Below, piece by piece: positions 26,182 through 35,110 of a stretch of DNA of 64,000 nucleotides; positions within the stretch are counted from its first letter, which is position 1, and the number at the start of each line of letters is the position of its first letter. Both the position numbers and the translations under genes were made by a program. The notes beneath the pieces are model-generated. The model ran no database searches. It worked only from the letters and a program-made list of their open reading frames with translations, and had not been told where the DNA came from. The stretch lies in assembly GCA_032388755.1 (NCBI GenBank), contig CP135593.1, forward strand, positions 744,001 through 808,000, given 5' to 3'. The stretch is from Neisseria sp. DTU_2020_1000833_1_SI_GRL_NUU_006. Lineage in GTDB: Bacteria > Pseudomonadota > Gammaproteobacteria > Burkholderiales > Neisseriaceae.

Positions 26182-27648
26182 TTAATGCAGATTTCTAAAC
26201 TGCTCGAGGAAGGCGGGAATACCGGGCAGCATGCCTACTGCGCCCATTGCTGCGCAGAGAATAACAAAGCCGACGGTAGGTACGACGACGCGACCCATAA
26301 ACCCGAGTTCCGCGCTGCGTTCTTTGCATCCGATTAAGCCCAAGTTGTCCAAAAGCATGGTCAGCGACCAGCCGAAAACAGGGTTGACCAGTGCGGAAGA
26401 GAACACAACGATGGCGGCGGACTGGGTGGTTTTACCCTTGCGCGTCATTTCCATGCCGGCTTCCAAAAGCGGAACATAGACGCCGACAATCAGCGCAACG
26501 CTCAATACAGGCTGCCAAATCGCCAAATCCATGGGATAGCCCCAGACGGATGCAATGATACAGAACAAGGCAGTCAGTATCGCGCCTGCGGGAATCGGTC
26601 GTTTGGCGATAGAGGCGGGAACGATGTAGGTTCCCCATGAAGAGGTAAAATTCGCGCCGCCCAATACCGAGCCTGCGACTTGGCGGACGGAACAGGTGAA
26701 CATGGTGTCGTCGATGTTCATCAAGGCTTTTTCGGATCGCTCGGGATAGCTGATTTTTTGGAACACTTGATGCCCTAAGAAATCAGGCGACCACATGGCA
26801 ACGGCGAGTACGGCAAAGGGGAATACGACCAAAAAGCTGTCCATCGTCGGTAAACCCATCATCCAGCCGGTATTTTCACCCCACCAGTAGGCAGGACTCA
26901 TGGGCGGCAGGCCAGGAGCGGTTTGGAAGGAAAACGGCGCACCCAAAAGATAGGCGGTAAAGCCTGCCAGCACACAGCCCAACGGGACGGCAAGCCAACG
27001 CTTGCGCCAATGTTCCAGCAGCGCATAGAGCAAGATGGTGCCGATGATCACGATGAAGGCAATGTAGCTTTTGTCAAAACCGCCTGCCCATTCAAAAAGT
27101 TTCTTGACCTGTCCGGTCGTACCGACGAAGCCCAGATACAGCAGCAGCCCGCCGCATACGCCGTTGCTCGTCAGTTTCGCCATCAGGCTGCCGCCCTTGG
27201 TAATGCCCAACAAGAAGCCGAACACACCAATCAACAAACCGAAAGCCAGCGGATGGCCGCCTGCGGCAACGACGATAGGAATCAGCGGAATCAGCGGTCC
27301 GTGCGTACCGGGTAAGTTGGAAGTGGGAAGAAAGAGGCCGGAAAGCAGCAGGATGAAGATTGAAGCAATCAGCAGCTCGTAACGGACGTTTTGCGGCAGA
27401 AAGGTGTCGGGCAGACCCAACGGCACGGCAAACGCCGCCGCCACTGCGCTGACCATCACCACCTTGCCAATCGTTCCCGCCACAGCAGGAATCAGGTCTT
27501 CGGGTTCGAAGCGGTAATCGCGAAACGGCAGATTGAGCCGCCAGCGTTTGGGCTGCATGATTTGCAGCTCGTGTTCCAAATACGCCTCACGGCTTTCAAA
27601 GTCCGACGACGGCTTGTGCATGCCGGAATATGATGTGTCGTGGTTCAT
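26182..27648 (-). CDS. DUF3360 family multi-spanning membrane protein
   Basis: About 488 residues starting at ATG 27648 (MNHDTSYSGMHKP), chosen over a longer reading because AAAGGAGAAA sits just upstream. After a ~60-residue cytosolic part there are about a dozen hydrophobic segments, with conserved-looking loops LPTSNLPGTHGPLIPLIPIV and GGANFTSSWGTYIVPASIAK that recall SulP/xanthine-permease folds. I recognise it as the DUF3360 group found in Neisseria and Pasteurellaceae. Substrate unknown, and transport is inferred from topology. It is monocistronic. Confidence 0.78.
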   Translation of the reverse strand: MNHDTSYSGMHKPSSDFESREAYLEHELQIMQPKRWRLNLPFRDYRFEPEDLIPAVAGTIGKVVMVSAVAAAFAVPLGLPDTFLPQNVRYELLIASIFILLLSGLFLPTSNLPGTHGPLIPLIPIVVAAGGHPLAFGLLIGVFGFLLGITKGGSLMAKLTSNGVCGGLLLYLGFVGTTGQVKKLFEWAGGFDKSYIAFIVIIGTILLYALLEHWRKRWLAVPLGCVLAGFTAYLLGAPFSFQTAPGLPPMSPAYWWGENTGWMMGLPTMDSFLVVFPFAVLAVAMWSPDFLGHQVFQKISYPERSEKALMNIDDTMFTCSVRQVAGSVLGGANFTSSWGTYIVPASIAKRPIPAGAILTALFCIIASVWGYPMDLAIWQPVLSVALIVGVYVPLLEAGMEMTRKGKTTQSAAIVVFSSALVNPVFGWSLTMLLDNLGLIGCKERSAELGFMGRVVVPTVGFVILCAAMGAVGMLPGIPAFLEQFRNLH

Positions 27649-28050
27649 AATTTCTCCTTTGGTCGACTTGTTTTTGGTTTTGTCGGCAATCGCCGTCCGA
27701 CTTTTTATATCCGCTCCGAAAGCGGCTATACACGGCAAAACCGGTAGTCGGAATCGGGCTGTGTTGTCAACAATTTAGTTTTTGGATACTAACACACAAA
27801 TTATCCGGTACAAGTAAAAATTTTCGTTTTGGTATGAATAAGTTGGAAAAACAACAAAAAAAGGTCGCCTGAAACTTCAGACGATCTTTGTTTTGAAATT
27901 TTTAATCCTCCAAACAGATACAAAGGGGAAGAGTCATTCCTCTCGGTAAAATGACAGGTTTATTTTTAGGTATTTGGATTTTGAAGGAGGATTATTATTC
28001 GCTGTTTCCAAGGGTTTCCCCATGTTTTTCGCTCCTGAAAACAACAGCAG

Positions 28051-28083
28051 TTTAAACCAAACGGAAACACGTTATAATGTAAT
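28051..28083 (+). promoter_or_regulatory. Promoter of zur-zigA operon with overlapping AT dyad
   Basis: TATAAT (28073-28078) has TTTAAA (28051-28056) 16 bases upstream as a -35. GTTATAATGTAAT (28071-28083) overlaps the -10 and partly resembles the GTTAT-type half-sites of Zur boxes, so autoregulation by zinc is possible. The dyad is imperfect. Confidence 0.5.
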
Positions 28084-28122
28084 CCTCTCCGTTCAGAATA
28101 TTAAGGTCGTCTGAAAGCCTTT

Positions 28123-28599
28123 ATGAAACACGCAATCAAACAAAAAATCCTCGAACAGGCACGCCGTGACGGCGTACAGGTAACCGCTTTGCGCGAGCAG
28201 GTGCTCGATATCGTTTTGCAGCAAAGCGGCGTGATTAAAGCCTACAACGTCTTGTCGCAGATGCAGCAGCAAAGCGAGGGCGTGGTTGCGCCGCCGACGG
28301 CCTACCGCGCCCTTGATTTTTGGGCGGAGCAGGGCGTTTTGCACAAAGTGGCGGCGGTCAACGGCTATATTTTGTGCAGCCACGCGCAGCACGAGTGCGA
28401 CGACCATTGCCACGACCACGAAGAAGCCGAAGCGCACCACAGCGCATTTATTTTGGTCTGCACCGAATGCGGCACGGCGGACGAGCAAACCCTGAGCCAC
28501 GAATGGGCGGCACTGTGCGCAGGCGTTGCCGAAAGCGGCTTTGCGCTGAAAGAAGAACACGTTGTTTTAACTGGAATCTGTAAAAAATGTCAGAAGTGA
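28123..28599 (+). CDS. zur: Fur-family zinc-responsive regulator Zur
   Basis: 158 residues. The winged-helix DNA-binding part includes VTALREQVLDIVLQQSGVIKAYNVL and VAPPTAYRALDFWAEQGVLH. The metal-binding part has a His-rich segment (HECDDHCHDHEEAEAHH), and the structural zinc site is formed by CTEC and CKKC. The His/Cys pattern and the adjacent zinc-chaperone GTPase point to Zur rather than Fur. It would repress zinc uptake genes when zinc is plentiful. It overlaps the next gene by 13 bases, so the pair is one operon. Confidence 0.88.
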   Translation: MKHAIKQKILEQARRDGVQVTALREQVLDIVLQQSGVIKAYNVLSQMQQQSEGVVAPPTAYRALDFWAEQGVLHKVAAVNGYILCSHAQHECDDHCHDHEEAEAHHSAFILVCTECGTADEQTLSHEWAALCAGVAESGFALKEEHVVLTGICKKCQK

Positions 28600-29516
28600 A
28601 AAAAACCAAAGTCCACCTGATTTCAGGTTTTCTGGGAACAGGCAAAACCACCGCGCTCAAAAGCCTGATGGAGCAGAAAGACCCGAACGAAAAATGGGTC
28701 ATCATCGTCAACGAGTTTGGCGAAATCGGCATTGACGGAGCGGTATTGAGCGACAACGGCATCCCCGTGGCAGAAATCGCCGGCGGCTGTTTGTGTTGCA
28801 CCGCCGGCCCGCAAATGGGCGTAACCGTACAGAAAATGCTGCGCGATGCCAAACCCGACCGCCTGATGATTGAGGCAAGCGGACTGGCGCACGCCGCCAG
28901 CGTCATCGACGAATTGAAAGCCAAACCGCTGGACAGCCTTTTGGAAATCGGCGCCGTCTTTACCGTCGTCGATCCGCGCCAGTTCATCAACCCTGATTAC
29001 GCGCAGCAGGCGTTGTATAAAGACCAAATCGGCATCTGCGACGTATTGGTCGCCAGCAAAACCGATTTATGCACCCCCGAACAGCTTGCCGAATTTCACG
29101 ACAAAGCGGCAAAACTGTTCCCGCCCAAAGCCAAAGTGGTTGAAGTCCAAAACGCACAACTCGACATCCAATGGCTCGACATTCCCGTCATCGAAAAATC
29201 ACGCTACCGCCTCAAAGCCCTGCCGGACAACACCATGGGCTTCCAGTCGCAAGGTTTCACTTTCCCCGCCGGACGCGATTTCGACGGCGAAAAGCTGACC
29301 AACTTCTTCAACGACCTGCCCAAATTCACAGACGGCCTCGTCCGCGCCAAAGGCGTGTTCCAAGTGCTTGGCACATGGGTGTGGCTCAACTGGGTGGACG
29401 GGCAATGGGGTGCCAACCAAGTCTCATGGCGCCGCGATTCGCGCTTCGAGCTGATTGCCAAATCGTTTGATGCGGATTTGATTGAAAAGAAACTGCAAGA
29501 GGCTTTAGAAAAATAA
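28587..29516 (+). CDS. CobW/COG0523 GTPase, zinc metallochaperone (ZigA/YeiR type)
   Basis: 309 residues. The P-loop is LISGFLGTGKTTALKSL, Walker B is NEFGEIGIDGAVL, the metal-binding CxCC motif is AGGCLCCTAG, and the guanine-specificity motif is ASKTDL. The C-terminal CobW domain has GFTFPAGRDFDGEKLTNFFNDLP and VFQVLGTWVWLNWVDGQWGAN. Members deliver zinc to enzymes under starvation. Co-translation with zur (13-base overlap) strongly supports a zinc role. A DUS hairpin directly follows the stop. Confidence 0.88.
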   Translation: MSEVKKTKVHLISGFLGTGKTTALKSLMEQKDPNEKWVIIVNEFGEIGIDGAVLSDNGIPVAEIAGGCLCCTAGPQMGVTVQKMLRDAKPDRLMIEASGLAHAASVIDELKAKPLDSLLEIGAVFTVVDPRQFINPDYAQQALYKDQIGICDVLVASKTDLCTPEQLAEFHDKAAKLFPPKAKVVEVQNAQLDIQWLDIPVIEKSRYRLKALPDNTMGFQSQGFTFPAGRDFDGEKLTNFFNDLPKFTDGLVRAKGVFQVLGTWVWLNWVDGQWGANQVSWRRDSRFELIAKSFDADLIEKKLQEALEK

Positions 29517-29519
29517 GGG

Positions 29520-29560
29520 AGGTCGTCTGAAAGTTTGCCGCAGCAATTTTCAGACGACCT
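29520..29560. terminator. DUS hairpin after the GTPase gene
   Basis: AGGTCGTCTGAA (29520-29531) and TTCAGACGACCT (29549-29560), starting 3 bases past the stop codon. Confidence 0.7.
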
Positions 29561-29610
29561 AAGCGATAGTGAAGTCTATTGTTTCAATTGTCAGAAGAAT
29601 ATAAAGCAAC

Positions 29611-29635
29611 TGTGTAGCGTGGGCTTTGCCCGCGA
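29611..29635. repeat. Short Neisseria palindromic repeat (copy 1)
   Basis: GTAGCGTGGGCTTTGCCCGCGA: an inverted CGxGGGC/GCCCGCG unit also present near 53247-53272. Both copies lie in intergenic DNA. Confidence 0.6.
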
Positions 29636-29668
29636 ACAAATTAAATAGACATTGCAGGAAAGAAGAAA

Positions 29669-30439
29669 ATGGCAAAATTTTTAAATACCAGCGGTACAAC
29701 GTATTACTTGGAAGAATTAATTAAAAATGCACAGGAACGGCTTTATTTGATCAGTCCTTATCTAAAATTAAACGATAGGGTAAAAGAGCTTTTAGAAGAC
29801 AAAGACCGCATGAAAATTGATGTGCGGATTGTATATGGTAAAAGTGAATTGCAGCCTTCAGAGGCAGCCTGGTTGAAAAATTTAAATTATGTTCGTACAA
29901 GCTATTGTCCGAATCTTCACGCAAAATGTTATGTCAGCGAAGATGCTTGCATTATTACAAGCCTGAATTTATATGAATTCAGCCAAATAAATAATAATGA
30001 AATGGGTATCTTACTGAAGCGTAGTGAAGATGGAGAAGTCTATCAAGATGCTTATAGCGAAGCGCAGCGTATTATCCGTATTAGCGATGAAGTTAAAATT
30101 TCAGTTGACGTCGTAGAAAAAGAGCAAGTGGCGTAGAAAAGTCAAAATGCAGAAATTGCTAAAAAATACGATACATTAACTGTCGCTAAGCTGGCAGAAA
30201 AATGGGGAGTAACGACGGAAGAATGCAATGCGAAACTGTGTCATGCAGGTTTGCAGGAAATAGACGGTAAGTTCTACCGTTTGACAGATACAGGTAAGAA
30301 AGCCGGTGCACTTATCAAAAAAGGACGTTACGGATATTTTATTGTGTGGTCGGATAGTTTGACATTGGAAATGGTCGAAGCGGCTGGCAATAATCAGAAA
30401 GATTTGCTGGATAGGTTTATTAGCTGGCTTATCAGTTAA
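29669..30439 (+). pseudogene. PLD-like gene split by an in-frame amber codon
   Basis: The first part (29669-30136, 155 residues) has one phospholipase D-type motif: YCPNLHAKCYVSEDACIITS (HxK followed by the usual small-residue strand), after ERLYLISPYLKL. It stops at TAG 30134-30136, yet the same frame continues without another stop to 30439, adding about 101 residues (KKYDTLTVAKLAEKWGVTTEECN; TGKKAGALIKKGRYGYFIVW) that look like a winged-helix or other small DNA/RNA-binding domain. A single base change would restore a ~257-residue protein. AT-rich relative to neighbours. The N-terminal part may still be made. Nuclease activity is inferred from the motif only. Confidence 0.7.
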
Positions 30440-30463
30440 ATTTTTTACAAGTATTAAAAGTAT

Positions 30464-30501
30464 AGGTCGTCTGAAAGCAATCCGTACTTTTCAGACGACC
30501 T
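30464..30501. terminator. DUS hairpin before yejB
   Basis: AGGTCGTCTGAA (30464-30475) and TTCAGACGACCT (30490-30501). Confidence 0.7.
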
Positions 30502-30529
30502 TCAAACCCAAATAGAGGAATACCCAAGC

Positions 30530-31582
30530 ATGTACCGTTACATCCTCCACCGCCTATTACTCTTAATCCCCACGCTGTTGGGGATTTTGGCGATTACTTT
30601 TGCCGTTATCCAATTCGTGCCGGGCGGGCCGGTGGAGCAGATGGTGCAGCAGTTGACGCATGGTGCGGTCAGCGGCGAGACGGCGAATGCGACGGCGGGC
30701 AATATCATGAAAAACGGCAACCGCATCAGCCCGGAAGATTTGGCGGCGTTGAATGCGCTGTACGGTTTCGACAAGCCGCCGCTGACGCGGTTTGCGGATA
30801 TGGTGTGGCGGTTTGCCCGTTTTGATTTGGGCAACAGTTTTTTCCATCATGAAACCGTGTTCGAGCTGGTCAAACAGAAAATGCCGGTGTCGATGAGCTT
30901 GGGCTTGTGGACGTTTTTCCTGACTTATCTGATTTGTATTCCGTTGGGCATTGCCAAGGCGGTGCGCGACGGCAGCCGTTTTGACGCGGTAACGGGGATG
31001 GTGGTGCTGGTCGGTTATACCATACCGCCGTTTGTGTTGGGTTTGGTGCTGCTGGTGTTGTTCGGCGGTGGCAGCTTTTTTGCGTGGTTCCCGCAGGGTG
31101 GTTTGGTCGGCGATGATTTCGACACGTTGTCGTGGGCGGGCAAAATCAAGGATTATCTGTGGCACATGGCGCTGCCGATTACGGCTTCGGTGGCGGGCAG
31201 TCTGGCGGTAACGACGGTGTTGACGAAAAACGTGTTTCTTGAAGAAATCCGCCGCCAATATGTTTATACCGCCCGCGCCAAGGGTTTGCCGGAAAAGCAG
31301 ATTTTGTGGAAACACGTTTTCCGCAACGCGATGATTCCGCTGATTACCGGCTTCCCCGCTGCCTTTATCGGTGCGTTTTTCACCGGCAGCCTGCTGATTG
31401 AAACCTTGTTCTCGCTCGACGGGCTGGGGCTGCTTTCCTACGAGGCGGTGATGAAGCGCGATTATCCGGTGGTGATGGGGACGCTGTATGTGTTCACGCT
31501 GATGGGTTTGCTGGCGAAATTGGTGTCGGATATTTCTTATTCGTGGGTCGATCCGCGCATTCATTTCGGCGGACAGAAATAG
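30530..31582 (+). CDS. yejB: Peptide/microcin C ABC transporter permease YejB
   Basis: 350 residues. It is a binding-protein-dependent permease with N-terminal RYILHRLLLLIPTLLGILAITF and later membrane helices. The EAA-like cytosolic loop ends YTARAKGLPEKQILWKHVFRNAMIPL, then LIETLFSLDGLGLLSYEAVMKRDYPV. The long periplasmic insert after the first helix (QQLTHGAVSGETANATAGNI) is typical of YejB rather than DppB. It pairs with YejE and YejF to import oligopeptides or microcin C-like compounds. The stop codon overlaps a DUS, and the next transporter gene is displaced by a toxin cassette. No YejA binding protein is in the window. Confidence 0.9.
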   Translation: MYRYILHRLLLLIPTLLGILAITFAVIQFVPGGPVEQMVQQLTHGAVSGETANATAGNIMKNGNRISPEDLAALNALYGFDKPPLTRFADMVWRFARFDLGNSFFHHETVFELVKQKMPVSMSLGLWTFFLTYLICIPLGIAKAVRDGSRFDAVTGMVVLVGYTIPPFVLGLVLLVLFGGGSFFAWFPQGGLVGDDFDTLSWAGKIKDYLWHMALPITASVAGSLAVTTVLTKNVFLEEIRRQYVYTARAKGLPEKQILWKHVFRNAMIPLITGFPAAFIGAFFTGSLLIETLFSLDGLGLLSYEAVMKRDYPVVMGTLYVFTLMGLLAKLVSDISYSWVDPRIHFGGQK

Positions 31583-31617
31583 GTCGTCTGAAAACTTAAA
31601 GAATTATGGAGTTAAAT

Positions 31618-31794
31618 ATGATTAAACGTTTAAAAGATATTTCTGAAGAAAGCCGCGAACATAAAAACGATGGTGCAAAAGTAGTCCGTATGGAATTGCA
31701 GGATGATGAAGCAACCAAACGGTTGGTCATGCATAGCGCAAAGCGCGTAATTGCCGCGCATAAGTCAGAATTGGAAAAGTTGGCTTATAAATGA
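31618..31794 (+). CDS. Putative antitoxin of Doc/Fic module
   Basis: About 58 residues from ATG 31618, with GGAG placed 6 bases upstream. An earlier ATG at 31606 contains that GGAG and is less likely. It is a charged small protein (IKRLKDISEESREHKND, then KRLVMHSAKRVIAAHKSELEKLA) with helices but no obvious Phd or VbhA motif. Its stop overlaps the toxin start by 4 bases (ATGA), the usual antitoxin-toxin arrangement. Antitoxin role is inferred entirely from size, order and coupling. Confidence 0.6.
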   Translation: MIKRLKDISEESREHKNDGAKVVRMELQDDEATKRLVMHSAKRVIAAHKSELEKLAYK

Positions 31795-32174
31795 ATAATA
31801 TAAATACGAATTTTGTTATTTTTGTACATGATGAAATCCTGTATCAAACCAAAGTAGGTAAAACAGGGGTCGATTTAGGACGCTTGGAAAGTGTTTTAGG
31901 CAGAGTTGACCAGCAAATTTATTACAATCAAATTGATAATGCTTTTGAGATAGCAGCATGGTATGGCGTAGCTTTGGCAAAAGGTCATGCTTTTGTTGAT
32001 GGAAACAAGCGTACCGGATTGGCAGTAATGCTGACATTTTTGGAAATTCAAGGCATTGATATTCAATATAATACTGGTTTGGATGATTTGATGGTCGATA
32101 TTGTGGAGAGTAAATTGCCACATGAAACGTTAGCCGAGAAAGTGGCAGAATTTCTTTATCATTTAATGATTTGA
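31791..32174 (+). CDS. Doc-type Fic-fold toxin (death-on-curing family)
   Basis: 127 residues. The Fic/Doc active motif is present: KGHAFVDGNKRTGLAVMLTFLE. The His, Phe and Asn-Lys-Arg of Doc are kept, while the Gly before Asn is as in Fic AMPylators (Doc has Ala). The upstream region DLGRLESVLGRVDQQIYY and the ALAKGHAF helix match death-on-curing proteins in size and order. Doc phosphorylates elongation factor EF-Tu, but the activity here is not known. The cassette lies between yejB and yejE and is AT-rich compared with both. Confidence 0.82.
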   Translation: MNNINTNFVIFVHDEILYQTKVGKTGVDLGRLESVLGRVDQQIYYNQIDNAFEIAAWYGVALAKGHAFVDGNKRTGLAVMLTFLEIQGIDIQYNTGLDDLMVDIVESKLPHETLAEKVAEFLYHLMI

Positions 32175-32204
32175 ATATTCAAACGACCTTTGTGCAACCC
32201 AATT

Positions 32205-33227
32205 ATGAAAACACACACCTCAAACCCCACTTGGCAGGCCTTCAAGCAACACAAACGCGGCTGGTTCGCGTTGCGGGTTTTAGCCGTTTTGTTCGCCGTT
32301 GCGCTGCTTGCGCCTTTGTGGAGCAATGACAAGCCGTTGTGGATACGTTATCAGGGCGAATATTATTTTCCGCTGGTAAATGAATACAACGAAACCGTGT
32401 TCGGCGGCGATTTCGACACGCCTGCCGATTACCTCGACCCGCTGATACGCGGCAACATCACGTCAAACGGTAATTACGCCGTTTATCTGCCCAATCCCTA
32501 CGACGCTGATACGCTCAATGATTTCGACACGCAGCCCGACCCTGCAAGTCCGTCCGAAAGGCACTTGCTCGGCACGGACGACCGCGGTCGCGATGTCTTG
32601 GCGCGTTTGGTTTACGGATTCCGAGATTCTCTGCTGTTCGCCCTTGCGCTGACTTTGGTAACGACCGTAATCGGCGTGATTACCGGCGCGGTGCAGGGTT
32701 ATTTCGGCGGCAAGACCGACCTTTTGATGCAGCGTTTTATCGAAATCTGGGGCGGGATGCCGGAGCTTTACCTGCTGATTATCCTGTCTTCGTTTTTTAA
32801 TCCCAGTTTGTTGATTTTGCTGGTGTTGCTGTCGCTGTTTGGTTGGATGGGGCTGTCCGACTACGTCCGCGCCGAGTTTTTGAAAAACCGTCAGGCGGAT
32901 TACGTTTTGGCGGCGCGTTCGATGGGCGTGGGTAACCGCGCGATTATGTGGCGGCACATCCTGCCCAACAGCCTGACGCCCGTATTGGCATTTCTGCCTT
33001 TCCGTATCTCCGGCGCGGTGCTTGCGCTGACTAGTTTGGATTTCCTCGGTTTGGGCGTTCCCGCGTCGCAGGCGAGCTTGGGCGAACTCTTGGCGCAGGG
33101 CAAGGACAACTTAGACGCTTGGTGGATAGGCTTGTCCACCGTCGGTACGCTGACGATTATGCTGCTTTTGCTGGTGATGATAGGCGAGGGCTTGCGTCAG
33201 GCGTTTGACGTGCGCGCTAGGGGATGA
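32205..33227 (+). CDS. yejE: Peptide/microcin C ABC transporter permease YejE
   Basis: 340 residues from ATG 32205 (MKTHTSNPTWQAF). It has an N-terminal membrane helix (RVLAVLFAVALLAPLWSN), then the characteristic ~100-residue periplasmic segment with WIRYQGEYYFPLVNEY and HLLGTDDRGRDVLARLVYGF. Membrane helices follow, with the EAA loop VLAARSMGVGNRAIMWRHIL and the C-terminal SLDFLGLGVPASQASLGELLAQGKDN. It forms a heterodimer with YejB. It is separated from yejB by the toxin-antitoxin cassette. Confidence 0.9.
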   Translation: MKTHTSNPTWQAFKQHKRGWFALRVLAVLFAVALLAPLWSNDKPLWIRYQGEYYFPLVNEYNETVFGGDFDTPADYLDPLIRGNITSNGNYAVYLPNPYDADTLNDFDTQPDPASPSERHLLGTDDRGRDVLARLVYGFRDSLLFALALTLVTTVIGVITGAVQGYFGGKTDLLMQRFIEIWGGMPELYLLIILSSFFNPSLLILLVLLSLFGWMGLSDYVRAEFLKNRQADYVLAARSMGVGNRAIMWRHILPNSLTPVLAFLPFRISGAVLALTSLDFLGLGVPASQASLGELLAQGKDNLDAWWIGLSTVGTLTIMLLLLVMIGEGLRQAFDVRARG

Positions 33228-33381
33228 TTTTCCGTATTGCGGATGAATAAAAAATAGCCGATAGTTCATTTTCCTGCTATATAGATGGCTTTTCAGGCCG
33301 ATGCTTGTTTTCAGGGCGAAAAACCTGTTTATGGGCGCGACCGCAAAAATATTTTACTCACTTAATTTTTGAAGAATTACA

Positions 33382-34923
33382 ATGAATCAAACACACAACA
33401 CAAATTTCTACGAAATGCTGTCCGCTGCCTGCCGTAAAAACGGCAAAGGTACTGCGGTGTTCAACGACAAAGAAAAAACCACCTACCACGCACTCAAGCA
33501 GGAAGTCGATGCCGTAGCCGCATATCTGCAAAATATGGGTGTCAAATTCGGCGACAAAGTGGCTTTGGCGGTATCCAATTCGCCGGAGTTTATCAGCGCC
33601 TATTTTGCCGTCTCCGCCATCGGCGCGGTTGCCGTACCGATGAATACGTTTTTGAAAAACAACGAATACGCGTATATTTTGAACGATTGCAAAGCGCGGT
33701 TTATGTTTGCTTCGGCAGGTTTGCAGAAAGAATTGAAGGGGCTGAAAAAACAGACCCGTGTTGAAAAAATCATTTGGATAGGCGAGGCGAAAGCGGCGGA
33801 CGAAGTCGATGTGCGTTTTGAAGAAGCGCGCCGTTTTTCGGGTATGCCCGATTTAAGCCGCCAACCGAAAATCGATGATTTGGCGCATATTATTTACACT
33901 TCCGGCACAACAGGTCATCCCAAAGGCGCATTAATCAGCTATGGCAACCTGTTTTCCAACCTTGAGGGCATCGAGCGCATTTTTAAGATTTCCAAACGCG
34001 ACCGCTTTGTCGTGTTCCTGCCAATGTTCCACAGCTTTACGCTGACGGCTATGGTATTGCTGCCGATTTATATGGCGTGTTCGATTATTTTGGTGAAATC
34101 CGTTTTCCCGTTCTCCAACGTTTTGAAACAGGTTTTATTCAAACGCGCGACCGTGTTTTTGGGTGTACCCGCGATTTACACCGCCATGAGCAAGGCGAAA
34201 ATCCCTTGGTATTTCAGATGGTTCAACCGCGTCCGTCTGTTTATCAGCGGCGGCGCGCCTTTGGCGGAACAAACCATCCTTGATTTTAAAGCGAAGTTCC
34301 CGCGTGCCAAGCTTTTGGAAGGCTACGGTTTGAGCGAATGCTCGCCTGTCGTCGCCGTCAACACGCCCGAAAGGCAAAAAGCCCGCAGCGTCGGCATCGC
34401 CTTGCCCGGATTGGAAGTCAAAGCCGTCAACGACGAATTGGTCGAAGTGCCGACGGGCGAAGTGGGCGAACTTATCGTCAAAGGCGGTTCGGTCATGCAG
34501 GGCTACCTGAATATGCGCGATGCCACGGACGAAGCCATCGTCAACGGCTGGCTGAAAACAGGCGATTTTGTCACGATAGACGAAGACGGCTTTATCTTTA
34601 TCGTCGACCGCAAAAAAGACCTGATTATTTCCAAAGGGCAAAACGTTTATCCGCGTGAAATCGAAGAGGCGATTTACAAACTCGACGCCGTCGAAGCCGC
34701 AGCCGTCATCGGCGTGAAAGACCAATACGCCGACGAAGAAATCATCGCCTTTATCCAACTCAAAGACGGCGAAACGTTGGACGAAGCCGACGTGCGCGCC
34801 CATTTGCGCCGACATTTGGCGAATTTCAAAATCCCCAAACAGATTTACTTTAAAGACGAACTGCCGAAAAACGCCACGGGCAAAGTGTTGAAACGGGTGT
34901 TGAAAGAGCAGTTTCAGAAATAA
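33382..34923 (+). CDS. AMP-dependent acyl-CoA ligase
   Basis: 513 residues of the ANL superfamily. The P-loop-like AMP motif is IIYTSGTTGHPKGALI, the A5 motif is LEGYGLSECSPVVAVN, and the hinge and C-terminal domain are TGDFVTIDEDGFIFIVDRKKDLIISKGQNVYPREIE, with the catalytic Lys in LPKNATGKVLKR. It most resembles long-chain fatty-acid-CoA ligases, which activate fatty acids with ATP and CoA at the inner membrane. It stands between yejE and yejF, which normally adjoin, so it may share their transcript. Chain-length preference not predictable. Confidence 0.88.
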   Translation: MNQTHNTNFYEMLSAACRKNGKGTAVFNDKEKTTYHALKQEVDAVAAYLQNMGVKFGDKVALAVSNSPEFISAYFAVSAIGAVAVPMNTFLKNNEYAYILNDCKARFMFASAGLQKELKGLKKQTRVEKIIWIGEAKAADEVDVRFEEARRFSGMPDLSRQPKIDDLAHIIYTSGTTGHPKGALISYGNLFSNLEGIERIFKISKRDRFVVFLPMFHSFTLTAMVLLPIYMACSIILVKSVFPFSNVLKQVLFKRATVFLGVPAIYTAMSKAKIPWYFRWFNRVRLFISGGAPLAEQTILDFKAKFPRAKLLEGYGLSECSPVVAVNTPERQKARSVGIALPGLEVKAVNDELVEVPTGEVGELIVKGGSVMQGYLNMRDATDEAIVNGWLKTGDFVTIDEDGFIFIVDRKKDLIISKGQNVYPREIEEAIYKLDAVEAAAVIGVKDQYADEEIIAFIQLKDGETLDEADVRAHLRRHLANFKIPKQIYFKDELPKNATGKVLKRVLKEQFQK

Positions 34924-34929
34924 TTAAGC

Positions 34930-35110
34930 GTTCAGACGACCTCGGTTTGCGGGTTTGAATCAGAGGTCGTCTGAAAAGCAGAAAGCCGATGTTTGCTGGG
35001 CGCGTTTCTTGTTCATCATTAGATATTGGCTTATTGCTTCGTAAAGATTTCTGCCCGTGCGGCGGGTATTGCCGATTTGATTCCAACCGTTTTCAGACGA
35101 CCTCGATACC
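34930..35110. repeat. DUS-rich gap before yejF
   Basis: A DUS complement near 34931, a DUS near 34964 and another complement at about 35091 bracket ~110 bases. The minus strand of these reads as a short open segment (GNTRRTGRNLYEAISQYL) without start context. It may be a gene remnant. Confidence 0.4.

Noticed and set aside
28071..28083. Zur box upstream of zur
   Set aside because: The dyad is imperfect and overlaps a good -10. Kept only as a possible feature of the promoter.
34975..35095. Short minus-strand peptide-like stretch between the ligase and yejF
   Set aside because: It reads as a plausible peptide but has no start context and ends in DUS-encoded residues. Too weak to call a gene.
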